DNA of 64,000 nt from Mycoplasmatota bacterium (GCA_024650045.1 JANKMU010000001.1:62001-126000), one strand, 5' to 3'; shown: positions 53,712 to 60,804, counted from the first letter of the stretch. Notes: generated by a model from the sequence alone, not told the origin. Numbers and translations: made by a program.

Positions 53712-54232
53712 ACCTATATTTAAAAAAACCAACACCTGAAGATGAAAAAAACTATATAGAATATATCAAAGATTGGAAAGATGAATTCATTTATCCAACA
53801 GCTTCTAGTTATGGAAGAAAATCATATCAAGACTTACTGGATAGAATAAAATTAGATGAGCTTAACTTGATAGATCCAGACACAAGAGTTCCAGCCTCAA
53901 CATATATGCTTGTTGATGAATTTAATGAAATATATGGTTTCATCAATATAAGACATAGACTTAACGAAGACCTTTTGTTGTATAATGGAAATGTAGGTTA
54001 TGGTGTGAAACCAACAAAACGTCATCAAGGTTATGGGAAACTTATGCTAAAACTTGGTTTAGAAAAAGCGAAAGAGCTTGGTTTAACCAAAGTTTTAATT
54101 ACTTGCAATGAAGAGAACATTGCTTCAAGAAAAACAATTGAAGCAAACCATGGCGTATTGGAAAACAAAGTCTACAAAACAGATGGCTATATACTAAGAT
54201 ATTGGATTGATTTGATTAAGGAGACTACATGA
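53708..54232 (+). CDS. GNAT-family N-acetyltransferase
   Basis: The 174-aa protein has the acetyl-CoA-binding GNAT motif VGYGVKPTKRHQGYGKLMLKLGLEKAKELGL near residues 97-127 (with the Q/RxxGxG/A core HQGYGK) and the following CNEENIASRKTIEANHG block. Such proteins acetylate amines, peptides or small molecules; the substrate is unknown. It overlaps htpG and ridA by 4 bp each, so the three are one operon. Confidence 0.9.
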   Translation: MNLYLKKPTPEDEKNYIEYIKDWKDEFIYPTASSYGRKSYQDLLDRIKLDELNLIDPDTRVPASTYMLVDEFNEIYGFINIRHRLNEDLLLYNGNVGYGVKPTKRHQGYGKLMLKLGLEKAKELGLTKVLITCNEENIASRKTIEANHGVLENKVYKTDGYILRYWIDLIKETT

Positions 54233-54606
54233 GAAAAATAGAAACAAACAAAGCACCACGCGCAGTTGGTGCTTATAGTCAAGGTGTTTTCGTTAATGAT
54301 ACGCTTTATGTATCTGGTCAAATACCTTATGTTGCAGATACCATGGAACTCGTATCTAGTGATATTAAAGAGCAAACGAAACAGTCTTTAAATAATGTAT
54401 TGAGCATTGTTGAGGCTGCAGGCTTAAAAAAAGAGAACATCGTACGATGCGGTGTATTTATGACGGATTTAGGAGATTTCCAAAAAATGAATGAAGTTTA
54501 TGCAAATTTCTTTGGTGATCATAAACCAGCTAGAGCGGCAGTAGAAGTTCGTCGTTTGCCTAAAGATGTTCAAATAGAGATAGATGCAATCGCAATAAAG
54601 TTTTAA
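54229..54606 (+). CDS. ridA: RidA family enamine/imine deaminase
   Basis: The 125-aa protein is full length for RidA: APRAVGAYSQGVFVNDTLYVSGQIP near the start, and the C-terminal KPARAAVEVRRLPKDVQIEIDAIA with the carboxylate-binding Arg of active members. RidA clears reactive enamines made by PLP enzymes such as threonine dehydratase. It ends the htpG-GNAT-ridA operon. Confidence 0.95.
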   Translation: MRKIETNKAPRAVGAYSQGVFVNDTLYVSGQIPYVADTMELVSSDIKEQTKQSLNNVLSIVEAAGLKKENIVRCGVFMTDLGDFQKMNEVYANFFGDHKPARAAVEVRRLPKDVQIEIDAIAIKF

Positions 54607-54616
54607 ATATTTTTTT

Positions 54617-54646
54617 ACAGTGCTCAAACAATGAGCACTGTTTTTA
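54617..54646 (+). terminator. Terminator of the htpG operon
   Basis: A 10-bp perfect stem ACAGTGCTCA/TGAGCACTGT with a 5-nt loop and a T run. Confidence 0.9.
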
Positions 54647-54716
54647 TTTATAATTTATAAATTCTTAATGATAAGAAGTAATGATAGAAAAAATGCAGTT
54701 CTAGAGTGCTTGCCGT

Positions 54717-54745
54717 TTGTTATTATAGTCTTGAAATGCTATAAT
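54717..54745 (+). promoter_or_regulatory. Predicted promoter of the nqr operon
   Basis: TTGTTA (54717-54722), 17-bp spacer, TATAAT (54740-54745) with an extended TG. The leader that follows holds GATGG/CCATC arms (54761-54782) and the perfect palindrome at 54789-54804. Confidence 0.65.
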
Positions 54746-54788
54746 TGAAGTAAAATTTACGATGGTTTGACCAACTCCATCAAGCAAA

Positions 54789-54804
54789 ATCATCATATGA
54801 TGAT
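54789..54804 (+). promoter_or_regulatory. Palindrome in the nqr leader
   Basis: ATCATCATATGATGAT is a perfect 16-bp palindrome 23 bp ahead of the first nqr start codon. It may be an operator or a leader hairpin. It does not look like a Rex box. Confidence 0.4.
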
Positions 54805-54827
54805 GATATAAAGAAAGTGGTGACAAC

Positions 54828-55763
54828 ATGACACAAACGATTTCGTCTGTTCGTAGTGAAACATTGACAAAGAAAAACAACCTAATTTTAATTGTATCAC
54901 TTGCAATTTTATTGTTATCAGGAAGTGTAATTTTTGGTTGGATTGTACTTGCAATGGCTGCAGTTGCTTTTGTTAGTTCTATTTCTGTAGAAGTTCTATT
55001 TGCAAAAGTAAGAAAGAAAAAACTTGATGTAACAATCTTTGTTACACCATTGATATTTACATTAATACTTCCTTCAACACTTCCTTTATGGATGGTTGCT
55101 GTTGGTGCTGTTTTTGGTACGTTTTTTGCAAAAAGCTTATTTGGAGGAAGTGGGAAGAACATTTTCAATCCTTCAATCGTTGGGGCATTATTTCTATTGA
55201 TTTCATTTCCTGCACAGATGATTACAGCTTGGTTCGATCCTAAAACAAACGATTTAGTTGGTGGAGCAACACCACTAAACCTATTTAATAGAGGATTAGA
55301 TCTCAATCATGAAATTATTGATTTTTTCATGGGTAATGTTCCTGGGGCTGTAGGAGAAACATTTAGATTAGGTATTTTAGTACTGGGTATATTACTCTTA
55401 TTACTTAAAGTTGCTGATTGGCGTATACCATTATCATACATTGGTACAGTATTTGTCTTAATGGGAATTGGTCACCTTGTTTTCCCTGAAACTTTTGGTA
55501 ATCCTTTCATGTCATTAATCATTGGAGGTTTACTATTTGGAGCATTTTTTGTTGCTACAGATCCTGTAACTGCACCATTAACATCATGGGGTAGAGTGAT
55601 TTATGGGTTTGGTTTAGGGTTCTTAACTGTTGTTATTAGAGTATTTGGTGCATTCCAAGAAGGCGTTATATTTGCGATTGTCATTATGAATGCTATTGCA
55701 CCATTGATTGATAATATGACTTTAAAAGATAAATTAAATGAAGTTGAGGAGGTTACAGAATGA
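54828..55763 (+). CDS. nqrB: Na+-translocating NADH:quinone oxidoreductase subunit B, N-terminally short
   Basis: The 311-aa membrane protein matches the body of NqrB: FVTPLIFTLILPSTLPLW near residue 71, FGGSGKNIFNPSIVGALFL near 105, the covalent FMN site Thr148 in DLVGGATPL, and a late DPVTAPLTSWGRVIYGFGLG block. NqrB is usually about 410 aa; roughly 90 N-terminal residues are missing here, the part that contacts NqrA in solved complexes. It begins the operon, where nqrA would normally lie first. RnfD is the alternative family name, but the neighbours are Nqr-type. Ribosome site AGAAAGTGG. Confidence 0.88.
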   Translation: MTQTISSVRSETLTKKNNLILIVSLAILLLSGSVIFGWIVLAMAAVAFVSSISVEVLFAKVRKKKLDVTIFVTPLIFTLILPSTLPLWMVAVGAVFGTFFAKSLFGGSGKNIFNPSIVGALFLLISFPAQMITAWFDPKTNDLVGGATPLNLFNRGLDLNHEIIDFFMGNVPGAVGETFRLGILVLGILLLLLKVADWRIPLSYIGTVFVLMGIGHLVFPETFGNPFMSLIIGGLLFGAFFVATDPVTAPLTSWGRVIYGFGLGFLTVVIRVFGAFQEGVIFAIVIMNAIAPLIDNMTLKDKLNEVEEVTE

Positions 55764-56344
55764 TACAACATTTAAAATTAATATTGTTTGTTGTTATTTT
55801 AGGATCTGTGACATCTTTGTTATTACTAGGTATGGATAACTTAACTAGAGAACGTATTATAGCAAATGAGGAAGCAGAAATTAAGGCAACACTTCTTAAC
55901 GCGTATAATATTGAATACACGTACGCGGACATACACGAGATATTTGATGAACATGTTCAAGTTTTAGAAATTGATGGATTAACATTTTATTTAGAAGAAG
56001 ATTCTGGAGCTGTTAGCTTTCACTTTGAAGGTGGAGGTGTATGGGGACCAATAACTGGCATTATCACATTAGAATCAGATTTTGAAACTATAGTGGCTAT
56101 TGCGGTTCTTCAACAAGAAGAAACACCAGGATTAGGTGGTGTTGTTGCTGAAAGTCAATATTTAGCTAAGTTTGTTGGTGTCAAAATGGTTCCTGAACTT
56201 ATTATAAGTAAAACAGCTGATCCTGATGCTGATAACGAAGTAGACGCAATTACTGGAGCAACTAGAACATCTAGTGCATTTAGAAATATATTGAACAATG
56301 CCTATGCCTTGCATCTCGATGCATGGAATAGTCGCAACGACTGA
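55760..56344 (+). CDS. nqrC: Nqr subunit C, covalent FMN carrier
   Basis: The 194-aa protein has one N-terminal membrane helix (about 5-24) and an outside domain with the NqrC-like GGGVWGPITGIITLESD, ETPGLGG near residue 121, and the flavinylation motif DAITGAT with FMN expected on Thr168. It is shorter than most NqrC (about 255 aa). An ApbE flavin transferase is needed to load FMN but is not in the window. It overlaps nqrB by 4 bp. Confidence 0.9.
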   Translation: MIQHLKLILFVVILGSVTSLLLLGMDNLTRERIIANEEAEIKATLLNAYNIEYTYADIHEIFDEHVQVLEIDGLTFYLEEDSGAVSFHFEGGGVWGPITGIITLESDFETIVAIAVLQQEETPGLGGVVAESQYLAKFVGVKMVPELIISKTADPDADNEVDAITGATRTSSAFRNILNNAYALHLDAWNSRND

Positions 56345-56355
56345 AAGGAGAACTC

Positions 56356-56982
56356 ATGAGACTCATTCGATTATTATATACAAAGCCTTATAATATATTA
56401 AAAGATGGATTATCAAGAAACAATCCAATCGTCATTGCAGTTCTTGGTATTTGTTCAGCATTAGCTGTAACCAATCGAGTTGAAAATGCAATAGCTATGG
56501 GTTTAGGTGTTACGTTTGTTATTATGGCAAGTTCAGCAACCGTATCACTTGTTAGAAACTTTATTCCTTCAAAAGTGAGAATGGTTACTTATATGGTTAT
56601 CATCTCATCATTTGTTATTTTGGTTCAAATGTTTCTTCAAGCTTATTACCCAAGTATAGCAAGTGCATTAGGTGCATATGTAGGATTGATTATTACAAAC
56701 TGTATTGTCATGGGTAGAGCAGAGGCATTTGCAGCAAAGAATCCTGTTAAGTATACATTGGTTGACGGATTTGCAAGTGGTATGGGTTATACATATGTAC
56801 TTGTAGCTGTTGCAGTTGTAAGAGAGTTGTTAGCATTTGGTACTTTGTTAGACTATCGTATCATGCCAGCAAATTGGAATAACTGGGTCGTTATGGCTAT
56901 GGCACCAGGAGGGTTCTTCGTTTTAGGACTTTTTATCTGGTTGATTAGAGAAATGGCACATTATTATGAGATGGAACAATAG
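56356..56982 (+). CDS. nqrD: Nqr subunit D
   Basis: The 208-aa membrane protein has six helices and is close to NqrD in length and sequence: NPIVIAVLGICSALAVTNRVE near residue 25, LIITNCIVMGRAEAFAAKNP near 115, and FASGMGYTYVL near 145. NqrD and NqrE form the inverted-repeat pair that holds an iron centre (Cys pairs in LGIC and TNC) and the Na+ path. Ribosome site AAAGGAG. Confidence 0.93.
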   Translation: MRLIRLLYTKPYNILKDGLSRNNPIVIAVLGICSALAVTNRVENAIAMGLGVTFVIMASSATVSLVRNFIPSKVRMVTYMVIISSFVILVQMFLQAYYPSIASALGAYVGLIITNCIVMGRAEAFAAKNPVKYTLVDGFASGMGYTYVLVAVAVVRELLAFGTLLDYRIMPANWNNWVVMAMAPGGFFVLGLFIWLIREMAHYYEMEQ

Positions 56983-56996
56983 GAAGGGGATAAACT

Positions 56997-57575
56997 ATGG
57001 ATATATTAGAACTTATTATAGCTTCAATTCTTAGTCACAATATCGCTTTGGTTTACATTCTCGGGATGTGTCCACTTATTGCGATCTCAACAAATGTAAA
57101 AAATGCAAAAGGTATGGGGATGGCTGTAGTCTTTGTCGTTACACTTACCGCAATGATTAATTGGCCAATACATCAATTATTACAAACTACAGGCACTACG
57201 AATCTCAATTTATTAATCTTTATTATAACAATTGCAGCAACCGTTCAATTTTTAGAGATGATATTGGAAAAATTCTTTCCTAAACTATATAATGCATTTG
57301 GTATTTATTTACCTTTGATTACTGTGAATTGTGCAGTATTAGCAATATCATTATTCTTTGTAAATAGAGAATATAACTTTGTTCAAACGACAGCTTTCGC
57401 ATTTGGTTCAGCAGTAGGTTGGTTAGTTGCTATTGTATTGCTTGCTGGAATTAGAGAAAAAATGACAAGAAACAGTGATGTTCCAAGAGGACTTGCTGGA
57501 AAAGGTATTGTCTTTATTATATTAGGAATCATTGCTTTAGCATTTATTGGATTCTCTGGATTAGCAAACATCTAA
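56997..57575 (+). CDS. nqrE: Nqr subunit E
   Basis: The 192-aa membrane protein has six helices matching NqrE: LSHNIALVYILGMCPLIAIST near residue 13, LEMILEKFFPKLYNAFGIYLP, LITVNCAVLA near 107, then GSAVGWLVAIVLLAGIREKM. The GMC and VNC cysteines pair with those in NqrD to hold the membrane iron centre. It starts 14 bp after nqrD with ribosome site GAAGGGG. Confidence 0.94.
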   Translation: MDILELIIASILSHNIALVYILGMCPLIAISTNVKNAKGMGMAVVFVVTLTAMINWPIHQLLQTTGTTNLNLLIFIITIAATVQFLEMILEKFFPKLYNAFGIYLPLITVNCAVLAISLFFVNREYNFVQTTAFAFGSAVGWLVAIVLLAGIREKMTRNSDVPRGLAGKGIVFIILGIIALAFIGFSGLANI

Positions 57576-57588
57576 TGGGAGGTACTAT

Positions 57589-58668
57589 ATGAATTTCTTA
57601 GTTCCAGTTATATTGATTGGAGTTTTATTAATTATTTCGTTTTTACTCATTATTGCTGAAAAATTAATTGGCAGTGGTGGAGAAAAAATTATAAAGCTCA
57701 ATGATGACAAAATTATTCCGGTTACCGGAAATAATACAGTATTAAATACATTATCAGAACATAAAATATTTATTCCTTCAGCTTGTGGTGGAAAAGCCAC
57801 TTGTGGATTATGCAAGTTTAAACTCATCGATGGAGGAGAACCAAAACCTACAGAGTTGCCTTTTTTAAGTAAGCAAGAATTAAAAGATGGAATTCGTCTT
57901 TCATGTCAAGTCAAAGTTAGCGACAATATGAAGATCGAAATACCAAAAGAATTATTGAATGCAAAGGAATATAAAACTAAAGTTATACATATTGAGGATT
58001 TAACGCATGATATCAAACTTGTTAGGTTTAAATTAATCGAGCCTGAGGAAATGGTGTTCAAACCAGGACAGTATGCACAACTAAAAGTTCCAGGACTAGA
58101 TGTAATACGAGCTTATTCAATTGCATCTCATCCAAAAGAAACAAAACAAATCGAATTAATCATTCGACAAGTTCCCAAAGGATTAGCTACTACCTTTGTT
58201 CATAAAGCATTAGAAGTTGGGGATAAAATAATTCTTACTGGACCTTATGGTGATTTCTATTTACAAGAAGAATCAGAAAGAGAAATGATCTGTATAGCTG
58301 GTGGTTCAGGGAAAGCACCGATTCGTTCTATCTTATATTATTTAAGAGATCAAGGTATGCCACGAAAAGTCAGATACTTCTTTGGAGCAGTTACTAAAAA
58401 AGACTTATATTATACAGAAGAGTTTAAACAACTTTCAAAGGAATTCCCTAATTTTGAATATATTCCAGCATTATCAGCACCTGATCCAGATGATGATTGG
58501 GATGGCGAAGTTGGTTTAATTACAGAAGTTGTTGATAGACACACTAAAGATTTAACTGAAGCAGAAGCATATTTATGTGGATCACCAGGTATGATTAATG
58601 CATGTATTAAAGTTCTAGAAAATCATAATATCAGGCAAGAAAACGTATTTTTCGATCCATTCTCTTAA
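57589..58668 (+). CDS. nqrF: Nqr subunit F, NADH-oxidising flavoprotein
   Basis: The 359-aa protein has one N-terminal membrane helix (about 4-24), a 2Fe-2S ferredoxin domain with Cys66, Cys72, Cys75 and Cys106, then an FAD/NADH-binding reductase domain (RAYSIASHP near residue 179, GGSGKAPIRS near 238, CGSPGMI near 330). It takes electrons from NADH and feeds them through FAD and Fe-S to the other subunits. This subunit makes the set Nqr rather than Rnf. It is the last gene of the operon. Confidence 0.95.
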   Translation: MNFLVPVILIGVLLIISFLLIIAEKLIGSGGEKIIKLNDDKIIPVTGNNTVLNTLSEHKIFIPSACGGKATCGLCKFKLIDGGEPKPTELPFLSKQELKDGIRLSCQVKVSDNMKIEIPKELLNAKEYKTKVIHIEDLTHDIKLVRFKLIEPEEMVFKPGQYAQLKVPGLDVIRAYSIASHPKETKQIELIIRQVPKGLATTFVHKALEVGDKIILTGPYGDFYLQEESEREMICIAGGSGKAPIRSILYYLRDQGMPRKVRYFFGAVTKKDLYYTEEFKQLSKEFPNFEYIPALSAPDPDDDWDGEVGLITEVVDRHTKDLTEAEAYLCGSPGMINACIKVLENHNIRQENVFFDPFS

Positions 58669-58686
58669 AAATATATATATACAATT

Positions 58687-58726
58687 AAAACCCAAACACT
58701 GGAAAAAACCAGGATTTGGGTTTTTT
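58687..58726 (+). terminator. Terminator of the nqr operon
   Basis: AAAACCCAAA/TTTGGGTTTT arms with an inner CTGG/CCAG pairing and a six-T tail. Confidence 0.88.
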
Positions 58727-58737
58727 ATTTGTCCAAA

Positions 58738-58810
58738 ATCAATAAAAATATCACTAATATCAATAAAAATTAGAAAAAAATCAATAAAATCAATATAAAA
58801 ATCAATAAAA
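58738..58810 (+). repeat. Phased ATCAATAAAA repeat array upstream of a strong promoter
   Basis: ATCAATAAAA occurs at 58738, 58759, 58780 and 58801, exactly 21 bp apart, with a variant ATCAATATAAAA at 58789. A-tracts continue toward the -35 at 58834. Spacing of two helical turns puts every box on the same face of the DNA. This fits an operator array or intrinsically bent upstream DNA; not a CRISPR array, because the units are only 10 bp. Confidence 0.8.
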
Positions 58811-58833
58811 TTAACAAAAATACAAAAAAATGC

Positions 58834-58862
58834 TTGACAAATGATAACTAAATGAATATAAT
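58834..58862 (+). promoter_or_regulatory. Perfect consensus promoter of the lipoprotein/repeat-RNA transcript
   Basis: TTGACA (58834-58839), 17-bp spacer, TATAAT (58857-58862), preceded by the phased A-tract array, which may act as an UP-like element. High transcription is expected. Confidence 0.85.
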
Positions 58863-58884
58863 TAAAGTGTAAATTAAAAAAATT

Positions 58885-58929
58885 AATGATTTCGAAAAAA
58901 AGATTAACAAAATCAAAATAGAAATCGTT
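58885..58929 (+). promoter_or_regulatory. Leader hairpin of the lipoprotein transcript
   Basis: AATGATTTC pairs with GAAATCGTT (9 bp, one wobble) across a 27-nt A-rich loop. It lies between promoter and ribosome site (AAGGAAAGGA) and may protect or regulate the transcript. Confidence 0.45.
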
Positions 58930-58976
58930 AAAATAAAAAAAGTGATGTTGGGTAAAACCAAGGAAAGGATTTAAAA

Positions 58977-59426
58977 ATGAAAAAGACATTAACCACTATG
59001 TTCTCAATGCTCGTCTTCCTAGTACTATTGACAGCTTGTTCAATACAACAAAACCAAAATATTTATGATAATGATAATAAAATATTAAAACTTGATGATT
59101 ACAAAACATATGAGTCAATAGAAGGTGGAGTTGAAGAAAACAATGCATACATTAGCTTTAAGGATTACGATGGTATTGATACACTCTTCGTCTTCGCAGG
59201 AAGTCAAACAGTAACAATCACAGTTTATGATTATGTTACAGATGGTAGATTTAAGGTTGTCCTAATTGATCCTTATAATAATGTTAAAGAATTAAAAGAA
59301 ACAACAAGAGTTGAAGCAATCGAAGGACAATATAAAGTTAAAGTTGTTGGTGATCATGCTTCTGGTGCAGTCTCAATCAACTTAGAATTGCAAGTTTCAT
59401 TCTATCCGTTATCAAATAAGAACTAA
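58977..59426 (+). CDS. Small lipoprotein ahead of the tandem RNA hairpins
   Basis: No family is recognised. The 149-aa protein has a lipoprotein signal with Cys21 (LLTAC). The mature part is predicted to be an all-beta domain: alternating hydrophobic strands such as DTLFVFAGSQTVTITVYDY and GRFKVVLIDPYNNV, and a final SINLELQVSFY strand. It has the strongest promoter seen in the window and is followed not by a terminator but by some 550 nt of structured non-coding sequence. It probably sits on the outer membrane face. Confidence 0.78.
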   Translation: MKKTLTTMFSMLVFLVLLTACSIQQNQNIYDNDNKILKLDDYKTYESIEGGVEENNAYISFKDYDGIDTLFVFAGSQTVTITVYDYVTDGRFKVVLIDPYNNVKELKETTRVEAIEGQYKVKVVGDHASGAVSINLELQVSFYPLSNKN

Positions 59427-59483
59427 TATTTGATACAAAAGATTAAATGAAAAGATAAGTTTTAAATTATCATTTGAAAACTA

Positions 59484-59525
59484 GGCACTAAGAAATCATG
59501 GGAAATATGGTTAGATCTGGGTGTA
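59484..59525 (+). repeat. Hairpin repeat copy 1 (most diverged)
   Basis: Outer stem CACTAAGA/TCTGGGTG has A-T pairs where the other copies have G-C. The inner stem is AATCAT/ATGGTT with a GGGAAAT loop. Confidence 0.65.
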
Positions 59526-59587
59526 GTAAGTAAAAAAGATAAAATAAAACTTAGGATGGTTATTTAAAAAGAAATGATGATTCGAAT

Positions 59588-59628
59588 GGCACTAGGAGAT
59601 CGTGAAAAAACGATTATGGTCCAGGTGA
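59588..59628 (+). repeat. Hairpin repeat copy 2
   Basis: Outer stem CACTAGGA/TCCAGGTG, inner stem ATCG/CGAT, loop TGAAAAAA, with the 3' bulge TATGG. Confidence 0.75.
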
Positions 59629-59665
59629 TTTGAATAAATTATTTACAAAAAAGAAAAAGGAGTGC

Positions 59666-59705
59666 GGCACTAGGAGATTGAGAGAAATCAATTGTGGTCC
59701 AGGTG
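59666..59705 (+). repeat. Hairpin repeat copy 3
   Basis: Outer stem CACTAGGA/TCCAGGTG, inner stem ATTG/CAAT, loop AGAGAAAT, 3' bulge TGTGG. Confidence 0.75.
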
Positions 59706-59750
59706 GCAGTCCAATAGTCAGAAAAAGTATTAAAAAGATTTAAACTATAT

Positions 59751-59790
59751 GGCACTAGGAAATTGAGAGAAATCAATTGTGGTCCGGGTG
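59751..59790 (+). repeat. Hairpin repeat copy 4
   Basis: Outer stem CACTAGGA/TCCGGGTG, inner stem ATTG/CAAT, loop AGAGAAAT, 3' bulge TGTGG; followed by ATATAGAAAG, similar to the sequence after copy 5. Confidence 0.75.
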
Positions 59791-59821
59791 ATATAGAAAG
59801 AAAGTGTAATAAAATGCGTAT

Positions 59822-59862
59822 AGCACTAGGAAATTGTAAAAAAAACAATTGTGATCCTAGTG
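59822..59862 (+). repeat. Hairpin repeat copy 5, outer stem perfectly paired
   Basis: Outer stem CACTAGGA/TCCTAGTG with all eight pairs; inner stem AATTGT/ACAATT; A-only loop; 3' bulge GTGA. Followed by ATACAGAAAG. Confidence 0.78.
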
Positions 59863-59880
59863 ATACAGAAAGTCAATCAT

Positions 59881-59974
59881 CCAATCCTCCTAAAAACTAA
59901 TCTTTCTGAAAACCTAATAGATGCAACCTAAAAAGTTGTAAGTTCTAGAAGGGGATCATTAGATTGGTTTTTTT
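59881..59974 (+). terminator. Large 3' structure and terminator of the repeat-RNA transcript
   Basis: CCAAT (59881) pairs with ATTGG (59963-59967) and CTAAT (59897) with ATTAG (59958-59962), enclosing a TGCAAC/GTTGTA hairpin; a long T run follows. AAAACC at 59909-59914 can instead pair with GGTTTT at 59966-59971, so two rival folds are possible. Confidence 0.65.
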
Positions 59975-60097
59975 ATATGTAAATATATTGCATAGTATAG
60001 TATATTCATTTCAATTATAGTATAATGCTATTATATGTGTATGTCGATTTGGGGAAATATGTGCATAGCACAATAAAAATAGAAAGAAGGCATAAAA
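59975..60097 (+). promoter_or_regulatory. Promoter region of the DUF975-type gene
   Basis: AT-rich spacer with TATAAT at 60021-60026 and ribosome site AGAAAGAAGG before the next gene. No good -35 was found at the right distance. Confidence 0.4.
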
Positions 60098-60799
60098 ATG
60101 ATTAGTAATAGAATCGAGATTAAAGAAAAAGCAAGACAAAACTTGCAAGGAAAGTATGGCGTTGTTATACCTATTTTGTTGATATTTGCAGTCGTTCAAG
60201 GTGCGGTTGGTACAATTAGAGACCAGTTTACTCCGAAATACGAAATTGATTGGGAAACTATGACAAGAGTATTAGTTAGTGAAGGAAATCCAGTATTGAA
60301 CCTATTGTTTTCTCTTGTAGGAACTTTAGTCGGAGCAATCATTTTGTACGCTTCAGCAAGAGTTTATATTCAACTTGCAAGAAATGAAAAACCAGTGATT
60401 GAAGAAGCATTAACTATTGGTTTTAAAACCAGTCCAGTTAAGTTATTTGTTACTTCATTTTTAATGGGGCTCTATATCCTTTTATGGATGCTTTTGTTTA
60501 TTATTCCTGGTATTGTTAAAGCTTATGCATATTCAATGACTTATTACTTGTTACACTTAAGACCAGAAGTTAATGCAGCTGATACAATAACTTTGTCTAA
60601 AGAATATACAAAAGGATACAAGATGGATTTATTTGTGTTAGATTTAAGTTACTTATTACATTACATATTAGGTATATTTACACTTGGTATTTATTGGTTA
60701 TGGGTTATTCCAAAGCATTCAACAGCTAGAACGCTTTATTATGAAGAAATTTATTTAAAGCATAATCCTGTTGTCAATGTAATAGAAGATGAAGTTTAA
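60098..60799 (+). CDS. DUF975 family integral membrane protein
   Basis: The 233-aa protein has about five membrane segments. DUF975 features are visible: the amphipathic start SNRIEIKEKARQNLQGKYG, a middle FKTSPVKLFVTSFLMGLYILLW, the IPGIVKAYAYSMTYYLL segment near residue 138, and a late KGYKMDLFVLDLSYLLHYILG followed by YWLWVIPKHSTARTLYYEEI. Its function is unknown; members are common in Firmicutes. Confidence 0.87.
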   Translation: MISNRIEIKEKARQNLQGKYGVVIPILLIFAVVQGAVGTIRDQFTPKYEIDWETMTRVLVSEGNPVLNLLFSLVGTLVGAIILYASARVYIQLARNEKPVIEEALTIGFKTSPVKLFVTSFLMGLYILLWMLLFIIPGIVKAYAYSMTYYLLHLRPEVNAADTITLSKEYTKGYKMDLFVLDLSYLLHYILGIFTLGIYWLWVIPKHSTARTLYYEEIYLKHNPVVNVIEDEV

Positions 60800-60804
60800 A
60801 AAAT

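Larger units (their letters stand above)
59427..59880 (+). ncRNA. Unclassified structured RNA region with five tandem two-tier hairpins
   Basis: No ORF of note is present. Five copies of a roughly 40-nt hairpin start at 59484, 59588, 59666, 59751 and 59822. The consensus left side is GCACTAGGARATYG; after an A-rich loop the right side is CRATTRTGGTCCNGGTG. The outer stem CACTAGGA/TCCNGGTG is perfect in the last copy (CACTAGGA/TCCTAGTG). The inner stem varies as ATCG/CGAT, ATTG/CAAT and AATCAT/ATGGTT, keeping pairing. No terminator separates it from the lipoprotein gene, so it is probably a long 3' region or is processed from that mRNA. No known RNA class is recognised. Confidence 0.72.

Noticed and set aside
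54229-54827. Hidden or broken nqrA upstream of nqrB
   Set aside because: The space holds ridA, its terminator and a 220-bp promoter region; no NqrA-like reading frame or remnant was seen in any frame.
58738-58810. Replication-origin iterons or DnaA boxes
   Set aside because: The 10-bp boxes do not match TTATCCACA-type DnaA boxes, and no dnaA, dnaN or rep gene is near.
58615-58989. Minus-strand ORF across the 21-bp repeat array
   Set aside because: It results from AT-rich sequence without stops (Phe/Ile/Asp/Asn repeats), overlaps the nqr terminator and the promoter, and has no ribosome site.
59484-59862. CRISPR-like array of about 40-nt repeats
   Set aside because: Repeat copies differ from one another, spacers vary from about 30 to 65 nt and are AT-rich, the units fold as two-tier hairpins, and no cas genes are present.
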